NCBI GenBank assembly: GCA_014651175.1
Contig: BMWJ01000008.1
Coordinates: 186,001 to 250,000, forward strand
Length of the DNA: 64,000 nucleotides
Source of the DNA: Streptomyces clavifer
GTDB lineage: Bacteria; Actinomycetota; Actinomycetes; Streptomycetales; Streptomycetaceae
Direction: 5' to 3'
Shown: piece after piece, positions 1-9,469 of the stretch
Numbering within the stretch: the first letter of the stretch is position 1
Layout: every line of letters starts with the position of its first letter
Position numbers and translations under genes: made by a program
Notes under the pieces: model-generated
The model's input: the letters and a program-made list of their open reading frames with translations, nothing else
Database searches by the model: none
What the model was told of the DNA's origin: nothing

Positions 1-614
1 AGATGAGCCGCGACCTCCGCCTTCTTGGGCTTGCGGACGTCCAGCCACCACTGGCCGGTCAGGGCGACCATGCCGACCAGGGCCTGCGCGTACAGCGGGG
101 CCAGCTTCGGGTCGAAGCCCCGGGCCTTGAACTCCATGCCCAGGATGTCCTCGACCTGCGTCGCGATATCGCTGATCAGCGAGGCGAACGTACCCGTGGA
201 CTGCGCGACCGGGGAGTCGCGCACCAGGATCCGGAAGCCGTCCGTGTACGTCTCGATGTAGTCGAGCAGTGCGAACGCCGCCTGCTCCAGCAGCTCCCGC
301 GGGTGACCCGCCGTGAGCGCGCCGGTCACCAGGTCCAGCAGTTGGCGCATCTCGCGGTCGACGACGACGGCGTACAGGCCCTCCTTGCCCCCGAAGTGCT
401 CGTAAACCACCGGCTTGGAGACCCCGGCGCGTGCCGCGATCTCCTCCACCGACGTGCCCTCGAAGCCCTTGTCGGCGAACAGGGTGCGGCCGATGTCCAG
501 CAGCTGTTCGCGGCGCTCCTTGCCGGTCATCCGGACCCGCCGGGTCCGGCGGGTGGGGGCAGGTCTGCTCTTCTCGCCGCTGGTGCTTCCGTCGGTCGCC
601 ACGTCGTCAATCAT
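1..614 (-). CDS. TetR-family transcriptional regulator (3' end outside window)
   Basis: Partial gene: the C-terminus runs off the left edge. After a basic N-terminus (TRRTRRVRMTGKERR, about residues 21-36) comes a standard TetR helix-turn-helix (GTSVEEIAARAGVSKPVVYEHF), then an all-helical ligand domain. Its ATG overlaps the stop of the upstream desaturase by 4 bp (ATGA), so the two are almost certainly one transcript with coupled translation. TetR regulators next to acyl-CoA desaturases usually sense long-chain acyl-CoAs and control the desaturase; that role is inferred here from position. A palindromic operator candidate lies upstream of the desaturase. An internal ATG at MTGKERR is a possible shorter start, but the ATGA overlap favours the one given. 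Confidence 0.9.
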   Translation of the reverse strand, partial: MIDDVATDGSTSGEKSRPAPTRRTRRVRMTGKERREQLLDIGRTLFADKGFEGTSVEEIAARAGVSKPVVYEHFGGKEGLYAVVVDREMRQLLDLVTGALTAGHPRELLEQAAFALLDYIETYTDGFRILVRDSPVAQSTGTFASLISDIATQVEDILGMEFKARGFDPKLAPLYAQALVGMVALTGQWWLDVRKPKKAEVAAH

Positions 615-1597
615 GCAGGGTCGGCAGCCACGGGCTTGCGCCGGGAGTCGATACGAGAGGCATCGGGCCACCGCACGTCGTGCGCCCAGCCCGCCTGCTC
701 GAACCAGCGGATCAGCCGGGCGCTCGAATCGATCTGTCCCCGCATCACCCCGTGCCGGGCGCTCGTCGGGTCCGCGTGGTGCAGGTTGTGCCAGGACTCG
801 CCGCACGAGAGGACCGCCAGCCACCACACGTTCCCGGACCTGTCGCGGGACTTGAAGGGGCGCTTGCCGACCGCGTGGCAGATCGAGTTGATCGACCAGG
901 TCACATGGTGCAGCAGCGCGACGCGGACCAGGGAGCCCCAGAAGAACGCGGTGAACGCACCCCACCACGACATCGTCACCAGACCCCCGACCAGCGGCGG
1001 GATCGCCAGCGAGATGATGGTGAAGGTGAGGAAGTGACGCGAGATCGCGCGGATCGCGGGGTCCTCGACCAGGTCGGGAGCGTACTTCTGCTGCGGCGTC
1101 TGCTCCTCGTTGAACATCCAGGCGATGTGGGCCCACCACAGGCCCTTCAGCAGGGCCGGCAGGTTCTCGCCGAACCGCCACGGCGAATGCGGGTCGCCCT
1201 CGGCGTCGGAGAACCGGTGGTGCTTGCGGTGGTCGGCCACCCAGCGCACCAGCGGGCCCTCCACCGCCATCGAGCCCGCGACGGCCAGGGCGATGCGGAG
1301 CGGGCGCTTCGCCTTGAACGAACCGTGGGTGAAGTAGCGGTGGAAGCCGATGGTCACGCCGTGGCATCCGAGGTAGTACATGCCGACCAGCAGACCCAGG
1401 TCGAGCCAGCTGACACCGCGGCCCCAGGCCAGCGGGACCGCCGCCACCAGGGCCGCGAACGGCACCACGATGAAGATCAGCAGCGCGATCTGCTCGATCG
1501 AACGCTTCTTGTCGCCGCCGAGCGTGGCGGAGGGAGGTGTGGAGCCGCCTGCCGCCGTGGGCAGGCCGTCGTCGATCACGTCGGGGCTGGTGGGCAT
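611..1597 (-). CDS. Membrane fatty acyl-CoA delta-9 desaturase
   Basis: A 328-residue membrane di-iron desaturase. All three histidine boxes are present in order: HRYFTH, HRKHH and HNLHH, about residues 86-91, 123-127 and 263-267. They bind the di-iron centre that inserts a cis double bond into long-chain acyl chains. Hydrophobic segments near residues 35-60 and 65-80 and around 195-225 fit the four-helix topology of the stearoyl-CoA desaturase family. The ATG has a purine-rich GGGGGA ribosome site upstream. It is first gene of an operon with the TetR gene that overlaps its stop codon. It diverges from ppc, with the promoters in the shared 316-bp gap. Likely role: adjusting membrane fluidity. 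Confidence 0.95.
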   Translation of the reverse strand: MPTSPDVIDDGLPTAAGGSTPPSATLGGDKKRSIEQIALLIFIVVPFAALVAAVPLAWGRGVSWLDLGLLVGMYYLGCHGVTIGFHRYFTHGSFKAKRPLRIALAVAGSMAVEGPLVRWVADHRKHHRFSDAEGDPHSPWRFGENLPALLKGLWWAHIAWMFNEEQTPQQKYAPDLVEDPAIRAISRHFLTFTIISLAIPPLVGGLVTMSWWGAFTAFFWGSLVRVALLHHVTWSINSICHAVGKRPFKSRDRSGNVWWLAVLSCGESWHNLHHADPTSARHGVMRGQIDSSARLIRWFEQAGWAHDVRWPDASRIDSRRKPVAADPA

Positions 1598-1913
1598 GGG
1601 CGCGTCCCCCGTGGGGTGAGGAAATGTGACGGAATGAGCGGTCTACGCATCCGTAACCTACGGCAACGTAAGTATGTCAGCGGGGAGGCCCGCAGTACGA
1701 GAGCGCCGCCGTCACGACCCTTGCGGCGTCAGGACCGTGCCCCCGGGACGAACCGCCCCCCAGGGCAACGAGCACGCCGGGCTCCAGGACACCTATCCTG
1801 GGTGGGTCGGACAGCGCGGTCCGCACTCTGCTTTCCCGGGGGTGACGTCAGCACCGCGACAGCCCCGGACCCCTGTGACAGAAGTGCTCAACCACTGCAA
1901 GGAGCCGCACACT
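1598..1913. promoter_or_regulatory. Divergent promoter region between desaturase and ppc
   Basis: This 316-bp gap carries the promoters of both divergent genes. Near the desaturase end is a perfect inverted repeat, CCGTAACCTACGG (1651-1663), overlapped by a second imperfect one, CTACGGCAACGTAAG (1658-1672). Together they are a good operator candidate for the TetR regulator of the desaturase operon. Near ppc, CCAGGA (1784-1789) and TCCTGG (1796-1801) form a small inverted repeat. No coding potential is convincing; one reading frame from ppc extends upstream, but without start-site support. Confidence 0.6.
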
Positions 1914-4643
1914 GTGAGCAGTGCCGACCAGACCCCTGCCGCCGGAGCCGAACTGCGGGCCGACATCCGCCGCCTCGGTGACCTGCTGGGCGAGACCCTC
2001 GTACGCCAGGAGGGCCAGGACCTCCTCGACCTCGTCGAACGCGTCCGCGCCCTGACCCGCACCGACGGCGAGGCAGCAGCCGAGCTCCTCGGCGACACGG
2101 ACCTGGAGACCGCCGCGCAGCTCGTGCGCGCCTTCTCCACGTACTTCCACCTCGCCAACGTCACCGAGCAGGTCCACCGCGCCCACGAGATGCGCGACCG
2201 CCGGGCCGCCGAGGGCGGGCTGCTCGCCCGCACCGCCGACCGGCTCAAGGACGCCGACCCCGAGCACCTGCGCGCGACCGTAAAGAACCTCAACGTACGG
2301 CCGGTCTTCACCGCCCACCCGACGGAGGCGGCGCGCCGCTCCGTGCTGAACAAGCTCCGCCGCATCGCCGAGCTCCTCGACACCCCCGTCATCGAGGCCG
2401 ACCGCCGACGCCAGGACATCCGCCTGGCCGAGAACATCGACCTCATCTGGCAGACCGACGAACTCCGCGTCGTCCGCCCCGAGCCCGCCGACGAGGCCCG
2501 CAACGCCATCTACTACCTCGACGAACTCCACGCCAACGCGGTGGGCGACGTCCTGGAGGACCTGGCCGCGGAACTGGAGCGCGTCGGCGTCGAACTGCCC
2601 GCGGGTACCCGCCCGCTGACCTTCGGCACCTGGATCGGAGGCGACCGCGACGGCAACCCCAACGTGACGCCCACCGTCACCTGGAACGTGCTCATCCTCC
2701 AGCACGAGCACGGCATCACCGACGCCCTCGAACTCGTCGACCAGCTGCGCGGACTGCTCTCCAACTCCATCCGCTACACCGGAGCCACCGACGAGCTCCT
2801 CGCCTCGCTCCAGACCGACCTGGAGCTCCTGCCGGAGATCAGCCCCCGCTACAAGCGGCTGAACGCCGAGGAGCCCTACCGGCTCAAGGCCACCTGCATC
2901 CGCCAGAAGCTCGTCAACACCCGCGAGCGGCTGGCCTCCGGCACCCCGCACCGTCCCGGCTGCGACTACCTCGGCACCGCCGGGCTCATCGCCGACCTGG
3001 CCCTCATCCAGACCTCGCTGCGCGAGCACAGGGGCGGCCTGTTCGCCGACGGCCGCATGGACCGCACCATCCGCACGCTCTCCGCGTTCGGCCTGCAGCT
3101 CGCCACCATGGACGTGCGCGAGCACGCCGACGCCCACCACCACGCACTCGGCCAGCTCTTCGACCGCCTCGGCGAGGAGTCCTGGCGCTACGCCGACATG
3201 CCGCGCGACTACCGGCAGAAGCTCCTCGCCAAGGAGCTCCGGTCCCGCCGCCCGCTCGCCCCGACCCCGGCCCCGCTCGACGCCGCGGGCGAGAAGACCC
3301 TCGGCGTCTTCCACACCATCAAGGAAGCCTTCGAGCGGTTCGGCCCCGAAGTCATCGAGTCCTACATCATCTCGATGTGCCAGGGCGCCGACGACGTCTT
3401 CGCCGCCGCCGTCCTCGCCCGCGAGGCCGGACTCCTCGACCTGCACGGCGGCTGGGCCAAGATCGGCATCGTGCCGCTCCTGGAGACCACCGACGAGCTC
3501 CGCGCCGCCGACGTCATCCTCGACGAGATGCTCGCCGACCCCTCCTACCGCCGTCTCGTCTCGCTGCGCGGAGACGTCCAGGAGGTCATGCTCGGCTACT
3601 CCGACTCCTCCAAGTTCGGCGGTATCACCACCTCCCAGTGGGAGATCCACCGCGCCCAGCGCCGGCTCCGCGACGTCGCCCACCGCTACGGCGTGCGCCT
3701 CCGCCTCTTCCACGGCCGCGGTGGCACCGTGGGCCGCGGCGGCGGCCCCTCGCACGACGCGATCCTCGCGCAGCCCTGGGGCACGCTGGAGGGCGAGATC
3801 AAGGTGACCGAGCAGGGCGAGGTCATCTCCGACAAGTACCTCATCCCGGCGCTCGCCCGGGAGAACCTGGAACTGACCGTCGCGGCCACCCTCCAGGCCT
3901 CCGCGCTGCACACCGCGCCCCGCCAGTCCGACGAGGCGCTGGCCCGCTGGGACGCGGCGATGGACACCGTCTCGGACGCCGCCCACGCCGCGTACCGCAA
4001 GCTGGTCGAGGACCCCGACCTGCCGACGTACTTCCTCGCCTCCACCCCGGTGGACCAGCTCGCCGACCTGCACCTGGGCTCGCGGCCCTCCCGCCGCCCC
4101 GGCTCGGGCGTCTCGCTCGACGGCCTCCGCGCCATCCCGTGGGTCTTCGGCTGGACCCAGTCACGGCAGATCGTGCCCGGCTGGTACGGCGTCGGCTCCG
4201 GCCTCAAGGCACTGCGCGAGGCCGGTCTGGACAGCGTCCTGGAAGAGATGCACGAACAGTGGCACTTCTTCCAGAACTTCCTCTCCAACGTCGAGATGAC
4301 CCTCGCCAAGACCGACCTGCGCATCGCCAGGCACTACGTCGACACCCTCGTCCCCGACGAGCTCAAGCACGTCTTCGACGACATCGAGGCCGAGCACGCG
4401 CTGACCGTCCAGGAAGTCCTCAAGGTCACCGGCAACACCGAACTGCTCGGCACCAGCCCGGTGCTCCAGCAGACCTTCGCCATCCGCGACGCCTACCTGG
4501 ACCCGATCTCCTACCTCCAGGTGTCGCTGCTGGCCCGCCAGCGTCAGGCGGCCGAGCGCGGCGAGGAGCCCGACCCGCTGCTCGCCCGGGCCCTGCTGCT
4601 CACCGTGAACGGTGTCGCCGCGGGCCTGCGCAACACGGGCTGA
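1914..4643 (+). CDS. ppc: Phosphoenolpyruvate carboxylase
   Basis: Cytosolic anaplerotic enzyme converting phosphoenolpyruvate and bicarbonate to oxaloacetate, feeding the TCA cycle. The 909-residue length matches actinobacterial Ppc. Diagnostic motifs are present: the catalytic-histidine segment [13 protein letters not shown] near residue 124, the glycine-rich phosphate/substrate loop [14 protein letters not shown] near residue 600, a second catalytic region [10 protein letters not shown], and the family C-terminal -NTG ending (LRNTG). I chose the GTG at 1914 because AAGGAG lies 9 nt upstream and the protein then begins just before the conserved N-terminal helix. The open frame extends about 80 codons further upstream, but that part has no family resemblance. 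Transcribed alone and convergent with the next gene. Confidence 0.97.
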   Translation: MSSADQTPAAGAELRADIRRLGDLLGETLVRQEGQDLLDLVERVRALTRTDGEAAAELLGDTDLETAAQLVRAFSTYFHLANVTEQVHRAHEMRDRRAAEGGLLARTADRLKDADPEHLRATVKNLNVRPVFTAHPTEAARRSVLNKLRRIAELLDTPVIEADRRRQDIRLAENIDLIWQTDELRVVRPEPADEARNAIYYLDELHANAVGDVLEDLAAELERVGVELPAGTRPLTFGTWIGGDRDGNPNVTPTVTWNVLILQHEHGITDALELVDQLRGLLSNSIRYTGATDELLASLQTDLELLPEISPRYKRLNAEEPYRLKATCIRQKLVNTRERLASGTPHRPGCDYLGTAGLIADLALIQTSLREHRGGLFADGRMDRTIRTLSAFGLQLATMDVREHADAHHHALGQLFDRLGEESWRYADMPRDYRQKLLAKELRSRRPLAPTPAPLDAAGEKTLGVFHTIKEAFERFGPEVIESYIISMCQGADDVFAAAVLAREAGLLDLHGGWAKIGIVPLLETTDELRAADVILDEMLADPSYRRLVSLRGDVQEVMLGYSDSSKFGGITTSQWEIHRAQRRLRDVAHRYGVRLRLFHGRGGTVGRGGGPSHDAILAQPWGTLEGEIKVTEQGEVISDKYLIPALARENLELTVAATLQASALHTAPRQSDEALARWDAAMDTVSDAAHAAYRKLVEDPDLPTYFLASTPVDQLADLHLGSRPSRRPGSGVSLDGLRAIPWVFGWTQSRQIVPGWYGVGSGLKALREAGLDSVLEEMHEQWHFFQNFLSNVEMTLAKTDLRIARHYVDTLVPDELKHVFDDIEAEHALTVQEVLKVTGNTELLGTSPVLQQTFAIRDAYLDPISYLQVSLLARQRQAAERGEEPDPLLARALLLTVNGVAAGLRNTG

Positions 4644-4675
4644 CCCCTACCGCGGAGTGAGCGGGTGCGGCCCCG

Positions 4676-5146
4676 TCAGAGGGCGATGAACGTCGCCGTC
4701 AGCAGGGCCGCACCCGTGATCGCCGCACCCCAGGCGGTCCGCGTCAGCCGCAGGCCGCCGCCGATCACCAGGGCGGCCAGCAGCAGCGCACCGCCCAGCG
4801 GCAGCCACGCGTGCAGGAAGCCCGGCGTCCCGGTGCGTACGACGTCACCGCTGCCGGGCTTCACCACGACGGGGAAGCGATCCCCCTTCTTCACCGCCAC
4901 GGACCGCTGGATCGTCACGGCGGCCCGGTCCTGGGACTGCGCGTCGGGTGCGAACGACCCCGTGCACACGTCCTCGCCGCACCCGGTGACGGCCATGGTG
5001 CCGTGCTCGCGGCCCTTGGCCAGGACGATGTGGTGCGCGGTGTTCCAGGACGACCACGCACCCGCGACGAGCAGCAGCAGGACAATGCAGCCCGCGGCGA
5101 ACGTACGGCCGTGGGCCAGCAGCCGGTGGGAGGAACTCCGCTTCAT
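4676..5146 (-). CDS. Small membrane protein of unknown function
   Basis: A 156-residue protein I do not recognise. A basic N-terminus precedes a hydrophobic helix (about residues 16-32). A roughly 75-residue, probably extracellular part follows, with two cysteines in GCGEDVCTG that could form a disulfide. At the C-terminus, two further hydrophobic stretches (about 112-127 and 133-154) surround a short basic turn. The start was set at an ATG before the basic/hydrophobic N-terminus; a longer form from a TTG at 5206 has no better ribosome site. It is convergent with ppc and sits downstream of pth. The conserved location between ppc and pth in Streptomyces suggests a retained but uncharacterised cell-envelope role. 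Confidence 0.75.
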   Translation of the reverse strand: MKRSSSHRLLAHGRTFAAGCIVLLLLVAGAWSSWNTAHHIVLAKGREHGTMAVTGCGEDVCTGSFAPDAQSQDRAAVTIQRSVAVKKGDRFPVVVKPGSGDVVRTGTPGFLHAWLPLGGALLLAALVIGGGLRLTRTAWGAAITGAALLTATFIAL

Positions 5147-5221
5147 GGGGGCCGATCTTTGGGCAGAGCCATGCCCTCGGTCAACCTGTGGCCGAAAATG
5201 ACCCAAGAACCAGCTGGAATG

Positions 5222-5815
5222 TCAGGAGTTGTACGTGGACTGGGCCCGCTCGAGACCGTCCGCCAGCAGGCACTCCACCGAGTCCGCCGCCCGGTCGACC
5301 AGGTAGGCCAGCTCCTTGCGCTCCGTACCCGAGAAGTCCTTCAGCACGAAGTCGGCGACCTGCATCCGCCCCGGCGGGCGGCCGATCCCGAACCGGACCC
5401 GGTGGTAGTCCGGGCCCATGGCCTTCGTCATCGACTTCAGCCCGTTGTGCCCGTTGTCACCGCCGCCCAGCTTCAGCCGCAGCATGCCGAAGTCGATGTC
5501 CAGCTCGTCATGGATGGCCACGATGTGGTCCGTGGGCACCTTGTAGAAGTCGCGCAACGCGGTGACGGGCCCGCCGGACAGGTTCATGTACGACATCGGC
5601 TTGGCCAGCACCACCCGGCGGCTCGCAGGTCCGGGCGGCCCGATCCGGCCCTCCAGCACCTGCGCCTGCGCCTTCTGCGCACGCTTGAACTTCCCGCCGA
5701 TCCGCTCGGCCAGCAGGTCGGCGACCATGAACCCGACGTTGTGCCGGTTCGCCGCGTAGTCGGGGCCGGGGTTGCCGAGGCCCACGATCAGCCAGGGGTC
5801 GGTGACGTCGGACAT
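5222..5815 (-). CDS. pth: Peptidyl-tRNA hydrolase
   Basis: A 197-residue enzyme that cleaves peptidyl-tRNA released from stalled ribosomes so the tRNA can be reused. It starts with the family signature [21 protein letters not shown], which contains the tRNA-contacting Asn and the catalytic His. The second signature, [11 protein letters not shown], is near residue 110, and the catalytic Asp lies in HDELD. Length is normal for the family. The ATG at 5815 gives the canonical N-terminus; the open frame continues upstream without family resemblance. It lies directly downstream of rplY in the glmU-prs-rplY-pth order also known from Bacillus (gcaD-prs-ctc-spoVC). A hairpin between rplY and pth may reduce read-through. 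Confidence 0.96.
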   Translation of the reverse strand: MSDVTDPWLIVGLGNPGPDYAANRHNVGFMVADLLAERIGGKFKRAQKAQAQVLEGRIGPPGPASRRVVLAKPMSYMNLSGGPVTALRDFYKVPTDHIVAIHDELDIDFGMLRLKLGGGDNGHNGLKSMTKAMGPDYHRVRFGIGRPPGRMQVADFVLKDFSGTERKELAYLVDRAADSVECLLADGLERAQSTYNS

Positions 5816-5862
5816 CTGTGCTCGGTCTCCTCGCGTGCGTACGGACCAGGGGTGACAGGAAA

Positions 5863-5901
5863 ACGGGGCGGCGGATCCCCGGAAGGGAACCGCCACCCCG
5901 T
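5863..5901 (-). terminator. Hairpin between rplY and pth
   Basis: Arms ACGGGGCGGCGG (5863-5874) and CCGCCACCCCGT (5890-5901) pair with one mismatch around a 15-nt loop. No U-tract follows, which is usual in Streptomyces. It could be a partial terminator or an mRNA-processing/stability element between rplY and pth. Confidence 0.6.
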
Positions 5902-5924
5902 CAGTCAAGCAGGTGGGGCGAGGA

Positions 5925-6503
5925 TCAGGCCTCGGTGGAAGCCTCCTCGGCGGGGGCCTCCTCGACCTGCGCTGCGACGACCTGGAGCACGACGGCGTCC
6001 TCGTCACCGGCGAGCACGGAGCCCTTCGGCAGCGGGATGTCCTTGGCGAGGATCGAGTCGCCGGCGTCGAGGCCCGCGATCGAGACCGTGACGGACTCGG
6101 GGATGTGGGTGGCCTCGGCCTCGACGAGCAGGGTGTTCTGCACGTACTCGAGGAGGTTGCCGCCCGGGGCCAGCTCGCCCTCGACGTGCACCGCGACCTC
6201 GACCTCGACCTTCTCGCCGCGCTTCACGGTGAGGAGGTCGACGTGCTCGATGTTGCCCTTGATGGCGTTGCGCTGGACGGCCTTCGGGATGACCAGGGCG
6301 TCCTTGCCGTCGATCTCGAGGCCGATCAGGACGTTGGCGGTGCGGAGCGCGAGCTGCAGCTCGTGGCCCGGCAGCGTGATGTGGACGGACTCGGCGCCGT
6401 GGCCGTAGACGACCGCGGGGACCTGGCCGGCGCGACGGGTACGGCGGGCAGCGCCCTTGCCGAACTCGGAACGGACCTCTGCGGCGAGCTTGATCTCGGC
6501 CAT
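5925..6503 (-). CDS. rplY: 50S ribosomal protein L25 (general stress Ctc/TL5 type)
   Basis: A 192-residue two-domain L25 of the CTC/TL5 class. The N-terminal beta-barrel that binds 5S rRNA is residues 1-95 ([19 protein letters not shown] near the start). The C-terminal TL5 domain follows ([12 protein letters not shown] onward), and a short acidic, alanine-rich tail ends the protein. The ATG has GAGGAG about 8 nt upstream. It lies between prs and pth, as in Bacillus where the homologue ctc is a stress gene. Here the gap from prs is 200 bp and contains a hairpin, so rplY probably has its own promoter. The role is stabilisation of 5S rRNA in the large subunit, possibly important under stress. 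Confidence 0.96.
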   Translation of the reverse strand: MAEIKLAAEVRSEFGKGAARRTRRAGQVPAVVYGHGAESVHITLPGHELQLALRTANVLIGLEIDGKDALVIPKAVQRNAIKGNIEHVDLLTVKRGEKVEVEVAVHVEGELAPGGNLLEYVQNTLLVEAEATHIPESVTVSIAGLDAGDSILAKDIPLPKGSVLAGDEDAVVLQVVAAQVEEAPAEEASTEA

Positions 6504-6615
6504 GATGCACTCCTCGTAAGGTGACGGAACTCCTGTGGTCACCCGGCCCACGACAGGCCTGCTACGAAGAGCGCGTCGATAACGGACCGCCGATCCCCAT
6601 GAGCACTCATGAGAA

Positions 6616-6664
6616 CGGCCTCCCTCGCCGAGCAACTCGCTGAGTCTACCCGGCGGGGAGGCCG
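6616..6664 (-). terminator. Probable terminator after prs
   Basis: CGGCCTCCCTCGCCG (6616-6630) and CGGCGGGGAGGCCG (6651-6664) can pair with one bulged base around a 20-nt loop. It lies 40 bp downstream of the prs stop and upstream of rplY, consistent with separate transcription of the two. Confidence 0.5.
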
Positions 6665-6703
6665 CGCCCAAAGTGGATCACCCGCGGGTGACCGTCCGTC
6701 GTG

Positions 6704-7681
6704 TTACTCCTGCTCCTCGAAGAGGCTCGTGACCGAACCGTCCTCGAAGACCTCGCGCACCGCACGCGCGATGGTCGGCGCGATCGAGAGAACCGTGATC
6801 TTGTCGATCTCCAGCTCGCCCGGGGTCGGCAGGCTGTCCGTGAAGACGAACTCGCTGACCTTCGAGTTCTTCAGACGGTCCGCGGCCGGGCCGGACAGCA
6901 CACCGTGCGTGGCGGTCACTATGACGTCCTCGGCACCGTGCGCGAACAGGGCGTCGGCGGCGGCGCAGATCGTGCCACCCGTGTCGATCATGTCGTCGAC
7001 CAGGACGCAGACCCGGCCCTCGACGTTACCGACGACCTCGTGGACGCTGACCTGGTTCGGCACGTCCTTGTCGCGGCGCTTGTGGACGATCGCCAGCGGC
7101 GCGTCGAGCCGGTCGCACCAGCGGTCGGCGACACGCACGCGGCCGGCGTCCGGGGAGACGATCGTCAGCTTCGAACGGTCGACCTTGGCGCCCACGTAGT
7201 CCGCCAGGATGGGCAGCGCGAACAGGTGGTCGACCGGGCCGTCGAAGAAGCCCTGGATCTGGTCGGTGTGCAGGTCGACGGTGAGGATGCGGTCCGCACC
7301 CGCCGTCTTCATCAGGTCCGCGACCAGACGCGCCGAGATCGGCTCGCGGCCGCGGTGCTTCTTGTCCTGGCGGGCGTAGCCGTAGAACGGCACGATCACC
7401 GTGATGGACCGGGCGGACGCGCGCTTCAGCGCGTCCAGCATGATGAGCTGCTCCATGATCCACTTGTTGATCGGAGCCGTGTGGCTCTGGATCAGGAAGC
7501 AGTCGGCGCCGCGGGCGGACTCCTGGAAACGCACGTAGATCTCACCGTTGGCGAAATCGAAGGCCTTCGTCGGCACGAGACCGACACCCAGCTGGTGTGC
7601 GACCTCCTCGGCCAGCTCGGGGTGGGCGCGGCCGGAGAAGAGCATCAGTTTCTTCTCGCCGGTCGTCTTGATCCCGGTCAC
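6704..7681 (-). CDS. prs: Ribose-phosphate pyrophosphokinase
   Basis: A 325-residue class I PRPP synthetase: ribose 5-phosphate plus ATP gives PRPP for purine, pyrimidine, NAD, histidine and tryptophan synthesis. Visible motifs are the ATP-site segment FGYARQDKKHRGREP, the VDLHTDQIQGFFD region (metal and allosteric contacts), the catalytic flexible-loop basic residues in VHKRR, and the PRPP-binding loop VCVLVDDMIDTGGT. The start is a GTG preceded by GAGGAG, giving MTGIKTTGEKKLMLFSG with the usual short N-terminus. It follows glmU by 120 bp. Both use central precursors, and the pairing is conserved in Bacillus and Mycobacterium. Confidence 0.97.
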   Translation of the reverse strand: MTGIKTTGEKKLMLFSGRAHPELAEEVAHQLGVGLVPTKAFDFANGEIYVRFQESARGADCFLIQSHTAPINKWIMEQLIMLDALKRASARSITVIVPFYGYARQDKKHRGREPISARLVADLMKTAGADRILTVDLHTDQIQGFFDGPVDHLFALPILADYVGAKVDRSKLTIVSPDAGRVRVADRWCDRLDAPLAIVHKRRDKDVPNQVSVHEVVGNVEGRVCVLVDDMIDTGGTICAAADALFAHGAEDVIVTATHGVLSGPAADRLKNSKVSEFVFTDSLPTPGELEIDKITVLSIAPTIARAVREVFEDGSVTSLFEEQE

Positions 7682-7801
7682 AGCACAGTCTCCTCAGACG
7701 TGTATCTGGCACCGCGCGCATGAGTCCCGATGTGCGACGAGCCAGCCGAAATGGGGTGAGCATCTATCACGGTACGCCGCCTCAGGCGCACCTGTTTCCG
7801 G

Positions 7802-9289
7802 TCAGCTTTCGCCGTCGGTCTCCCCGGCGGCGGCCTGAGCGGCCTGTGCGGCCGCGCTGCCGGGACGCTTCCGGGCCACCCAGCCCTCGATATTCCGCTG
7901 CTGGCCCCGGGCGACGGCGAGCGAACCGGCGGGCACGTCCTTGGTGATGACCGAACCGGCCGCCGTGTAAACGCCGTCCCCGACCGTGACAGGCGCCACA
8001 AACATATTGTCCGCACCGGTCCGGCAGTGGGAGCCGATCGTGGTGTGGTGCTTGGCCTCGCCGTCGTAGTTCACGAACACGCTGGCGGCACCGATGTTGG
8101 TGTGGTCGCCGATCGTCGCGTCACCGACGTAGCTCAGGTGCGGGACCTTGGTGCCCTCGCCGATCGTGGTGTTCTTCAGCTCCACGTACGCCCCGGCCTT
8201 GGCCTTCGCGCCCATGCGCGTGCCCGGCCGCAGGTAGGCGTACGGGCCGACCGTCGCACCGGGGCCCACCTCGGCGCCGTTCGCGACCGTGTTGTCCACC
8301 CGCGCGCCCGCGTGCACGACGGTGTCCGTCAGCCGGGAGTTCGGTCCGACCTCGGCGTCCTCGGCGAGGTGCGTCGTCCCCAGCAGCTGCGTGCCCGGGT
8401 GCACGACCGCGTCCCGCTCGTACGTCACCGTCGCGTCGATCAGCGTCGACGCCGGGTCCACGACCGTCACGCCGGCCAGCATGGCGCGCTCCAGCAGGCG
8501 CTCGTTGAGCAGCCGCCGGGCCTCGGCCAGCTGCAGCCGGTTGTTGATGCCCAGGATCTCCCGGTGGTCGCCCGCCACCGAGGCGCCCACCCGGTGGCCC
8601 GCCTCGCGCAGGATCGACAGCACGTCGGTGAGGTACTCCTCGCCCTGGCTGTTGTCCGTGCGCACCTTGCCGAGCGCGTCACCGAGCAGCCGGCCGTCGA
8701 AGGCGAACACCCCGGAGTTGATCTCCCGGATCGCGCGCTGCTCCTCGGTGGCGTCCTTGTGCTCGACGATCCCGGTCACCGCTCCGGTCGCCGCGTCCCG
8801 GACGATCCGGCCGTAGCCGGTGGAGTCCGGGACCTCGGCGGTCAGCACGGTGACGGCGTTCGCATCGGCCGCGTGGGTGGCGGCGAGCGCGGAGAGGGTC
8901 TCGCCGGAGAGCAGCGGGGTGTCGCCGCAGACGACGATCACGGTGCCCTCGACGGTGCCGCCGAGCTCCTCGAGCCCCATGCGCACGGCGTGCCCGGTGC
9001 CGTTCTGCTGGGCCTGGAACGCGGTGCGTACGGGGGTGTCCCCGGCGGAGAGGTGCGCGGTGACCTGCTCGCTCGCGTGGCCCACGACCACGACGAGGTC
9101 CTCGGGGCCGAGCTCGCGGGAAGCGGCGACGACATGTCCGACGAGTGAGCGCCCGGAGATCTCGTGCAGGACCTTGGGGGTCTTCGACTTCATCCGGGTG
9201 CCCTCGCCCGCCGCGAGGACGACGACGGCTGCCGGTGGGGCGTCCCCCGACCGAGCGGAGCCGAGGACTTGAGGAGTGGTGGCGCTCAC
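7802..9289 (-). CDS. glmU: Bifunctional GlmU: GlcN-1-P acetyltransferase / UDP-GlcNAc pyrophosphorylase
   Basis: A 495-residue bifunctional cytosolic enzyme making UDP-N-acetylglucosamine for peptidoglycan. The N-terminal nucleotidyltransferase has the signature LAAGEGTRMKSKTPKVLH (residues about 25-43) and NGTGHAV. The C-terminal half is a left-handed beta-helix of hexapeptide repeats, with acetyltransferase motifs including SYVGDATIGDHTNIGA and the catalytic His in the preceding repeat region. An Ala/Gln-rich tail of about 25 residues follows, common in Streptomyces. The GTG at 9289 was chosen because GAAGGG lies upstream and family similarity begins soon after; the frame continues further upstream without support. 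It is the first gene of the glmU-prs-rplY-pth group. Confidence 0.96.
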   Translation of the reverse strand: MSATTPQVLGSARSGDAPPAAVVVLAAGEGTRMKSKTPKVLHEISGRSLVGHVVAASRELGPEDLVVVVGHASEQVTAHLSAGDTPVRTAFQAQQNGTGHAVRMGLEELGGTVEGTVIVVCGDTPLLSGETLSALAATHAADANAVTVLTAEVPDSTGYGRIVRDAATGAVTGIVEHKDATEEQRAIREINSGVFAFDGRLLGDALGKVRTDNSQGEEYLTDVLSILREAGHRVGASVAGDHREILGINNRLQLAEARRLLNERLLERAMLAGVTVVDPASTLIDATVTYERDAVVHPGTQLLGTTHLAEDAEVGPNSRLTDTVVHAGARVDNTVANGAEVGPGATVGPYAYLRPGTRMGAKAKAGAYVELKNTTIGEGTKVPHLSYVGDATIGDHTNIGAASVFVNYDGEAKHHTTIGSHCRTGADNMFVAPVTVGDGVYTAAGSVITKDVPAGSLAVARGQQRNIEGWVARKRPGSAAAQAAQAAAGETDGES

Positions 9290-9357
9290 GGATGTGCCCT
9301 TCGGCTTCGGGTGGTGGACATCCGCAGGATACCGGGGGTGTTTCGGCACGAAACGAG

Positions 9358-9390
9358 CGCGGGCCCCGACCGATGAGGTCGGGGCCCGCG
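9358..9390 (-). terminator. Strong terminator downstream of tRNA-Gln
   Basis: Perfect 14-bp stem (9358-9371 with 9377-9390) around the loop GATGA. It lies 7 bp past the tRNA 3' end and before glmU, so it ends the tRNA transcript and insulates glmU. Confidence 0.85.
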
Positions 9391-9397
9391 TGGGTGG

Positions 9398-9469
9398 CTC
9401 CCCCACCAGGACTTGAACCCGGACAAATAGCACCAAAAGCTACTGTGCTGCCAATTACACCATGGGGGA
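9398..9469 (-). tRNA. tRNA-Gln (anticodon UUG)
   Basis: A 72-nt cloverleaf on the minus strand. The acceptor stem TCCCCCA/TGGGGGA is perfectly paired. The D-arm is GTGT-AATTGGCA-GCAC. The anticodon arm is GTAGC-TTTTGGT-GCTAT, giving anticodon TTG, which reads CAA and, by wobble, CAG. The T-arm is CCGGG-TTCAAGT-CCTGG. The discriminator is G and the next three bases are CCA, so the CCA end seems to be encoded. A perfect 8-bp hairpin (GAGCGGAC/GTCCGCTC, 9472-9496) sits 2 nt upstream of the mature 5' end. Confidence 0.95.

Noticed and set aside
3-1037. Long plus-strand open frame over the TetR and desaturase genes
   Set aside because: Shadow of the two minus-strand genes; the product is low-complexity Arg/Gly/Pro without motifs, while the minus strand shows TetR and desaturase signatures.
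1674-1913. N-terminal extension of ppc
   Set aside because: The upstream part has no carboxylase similarity, and a good ribosome site precedes the GTG at 1914.
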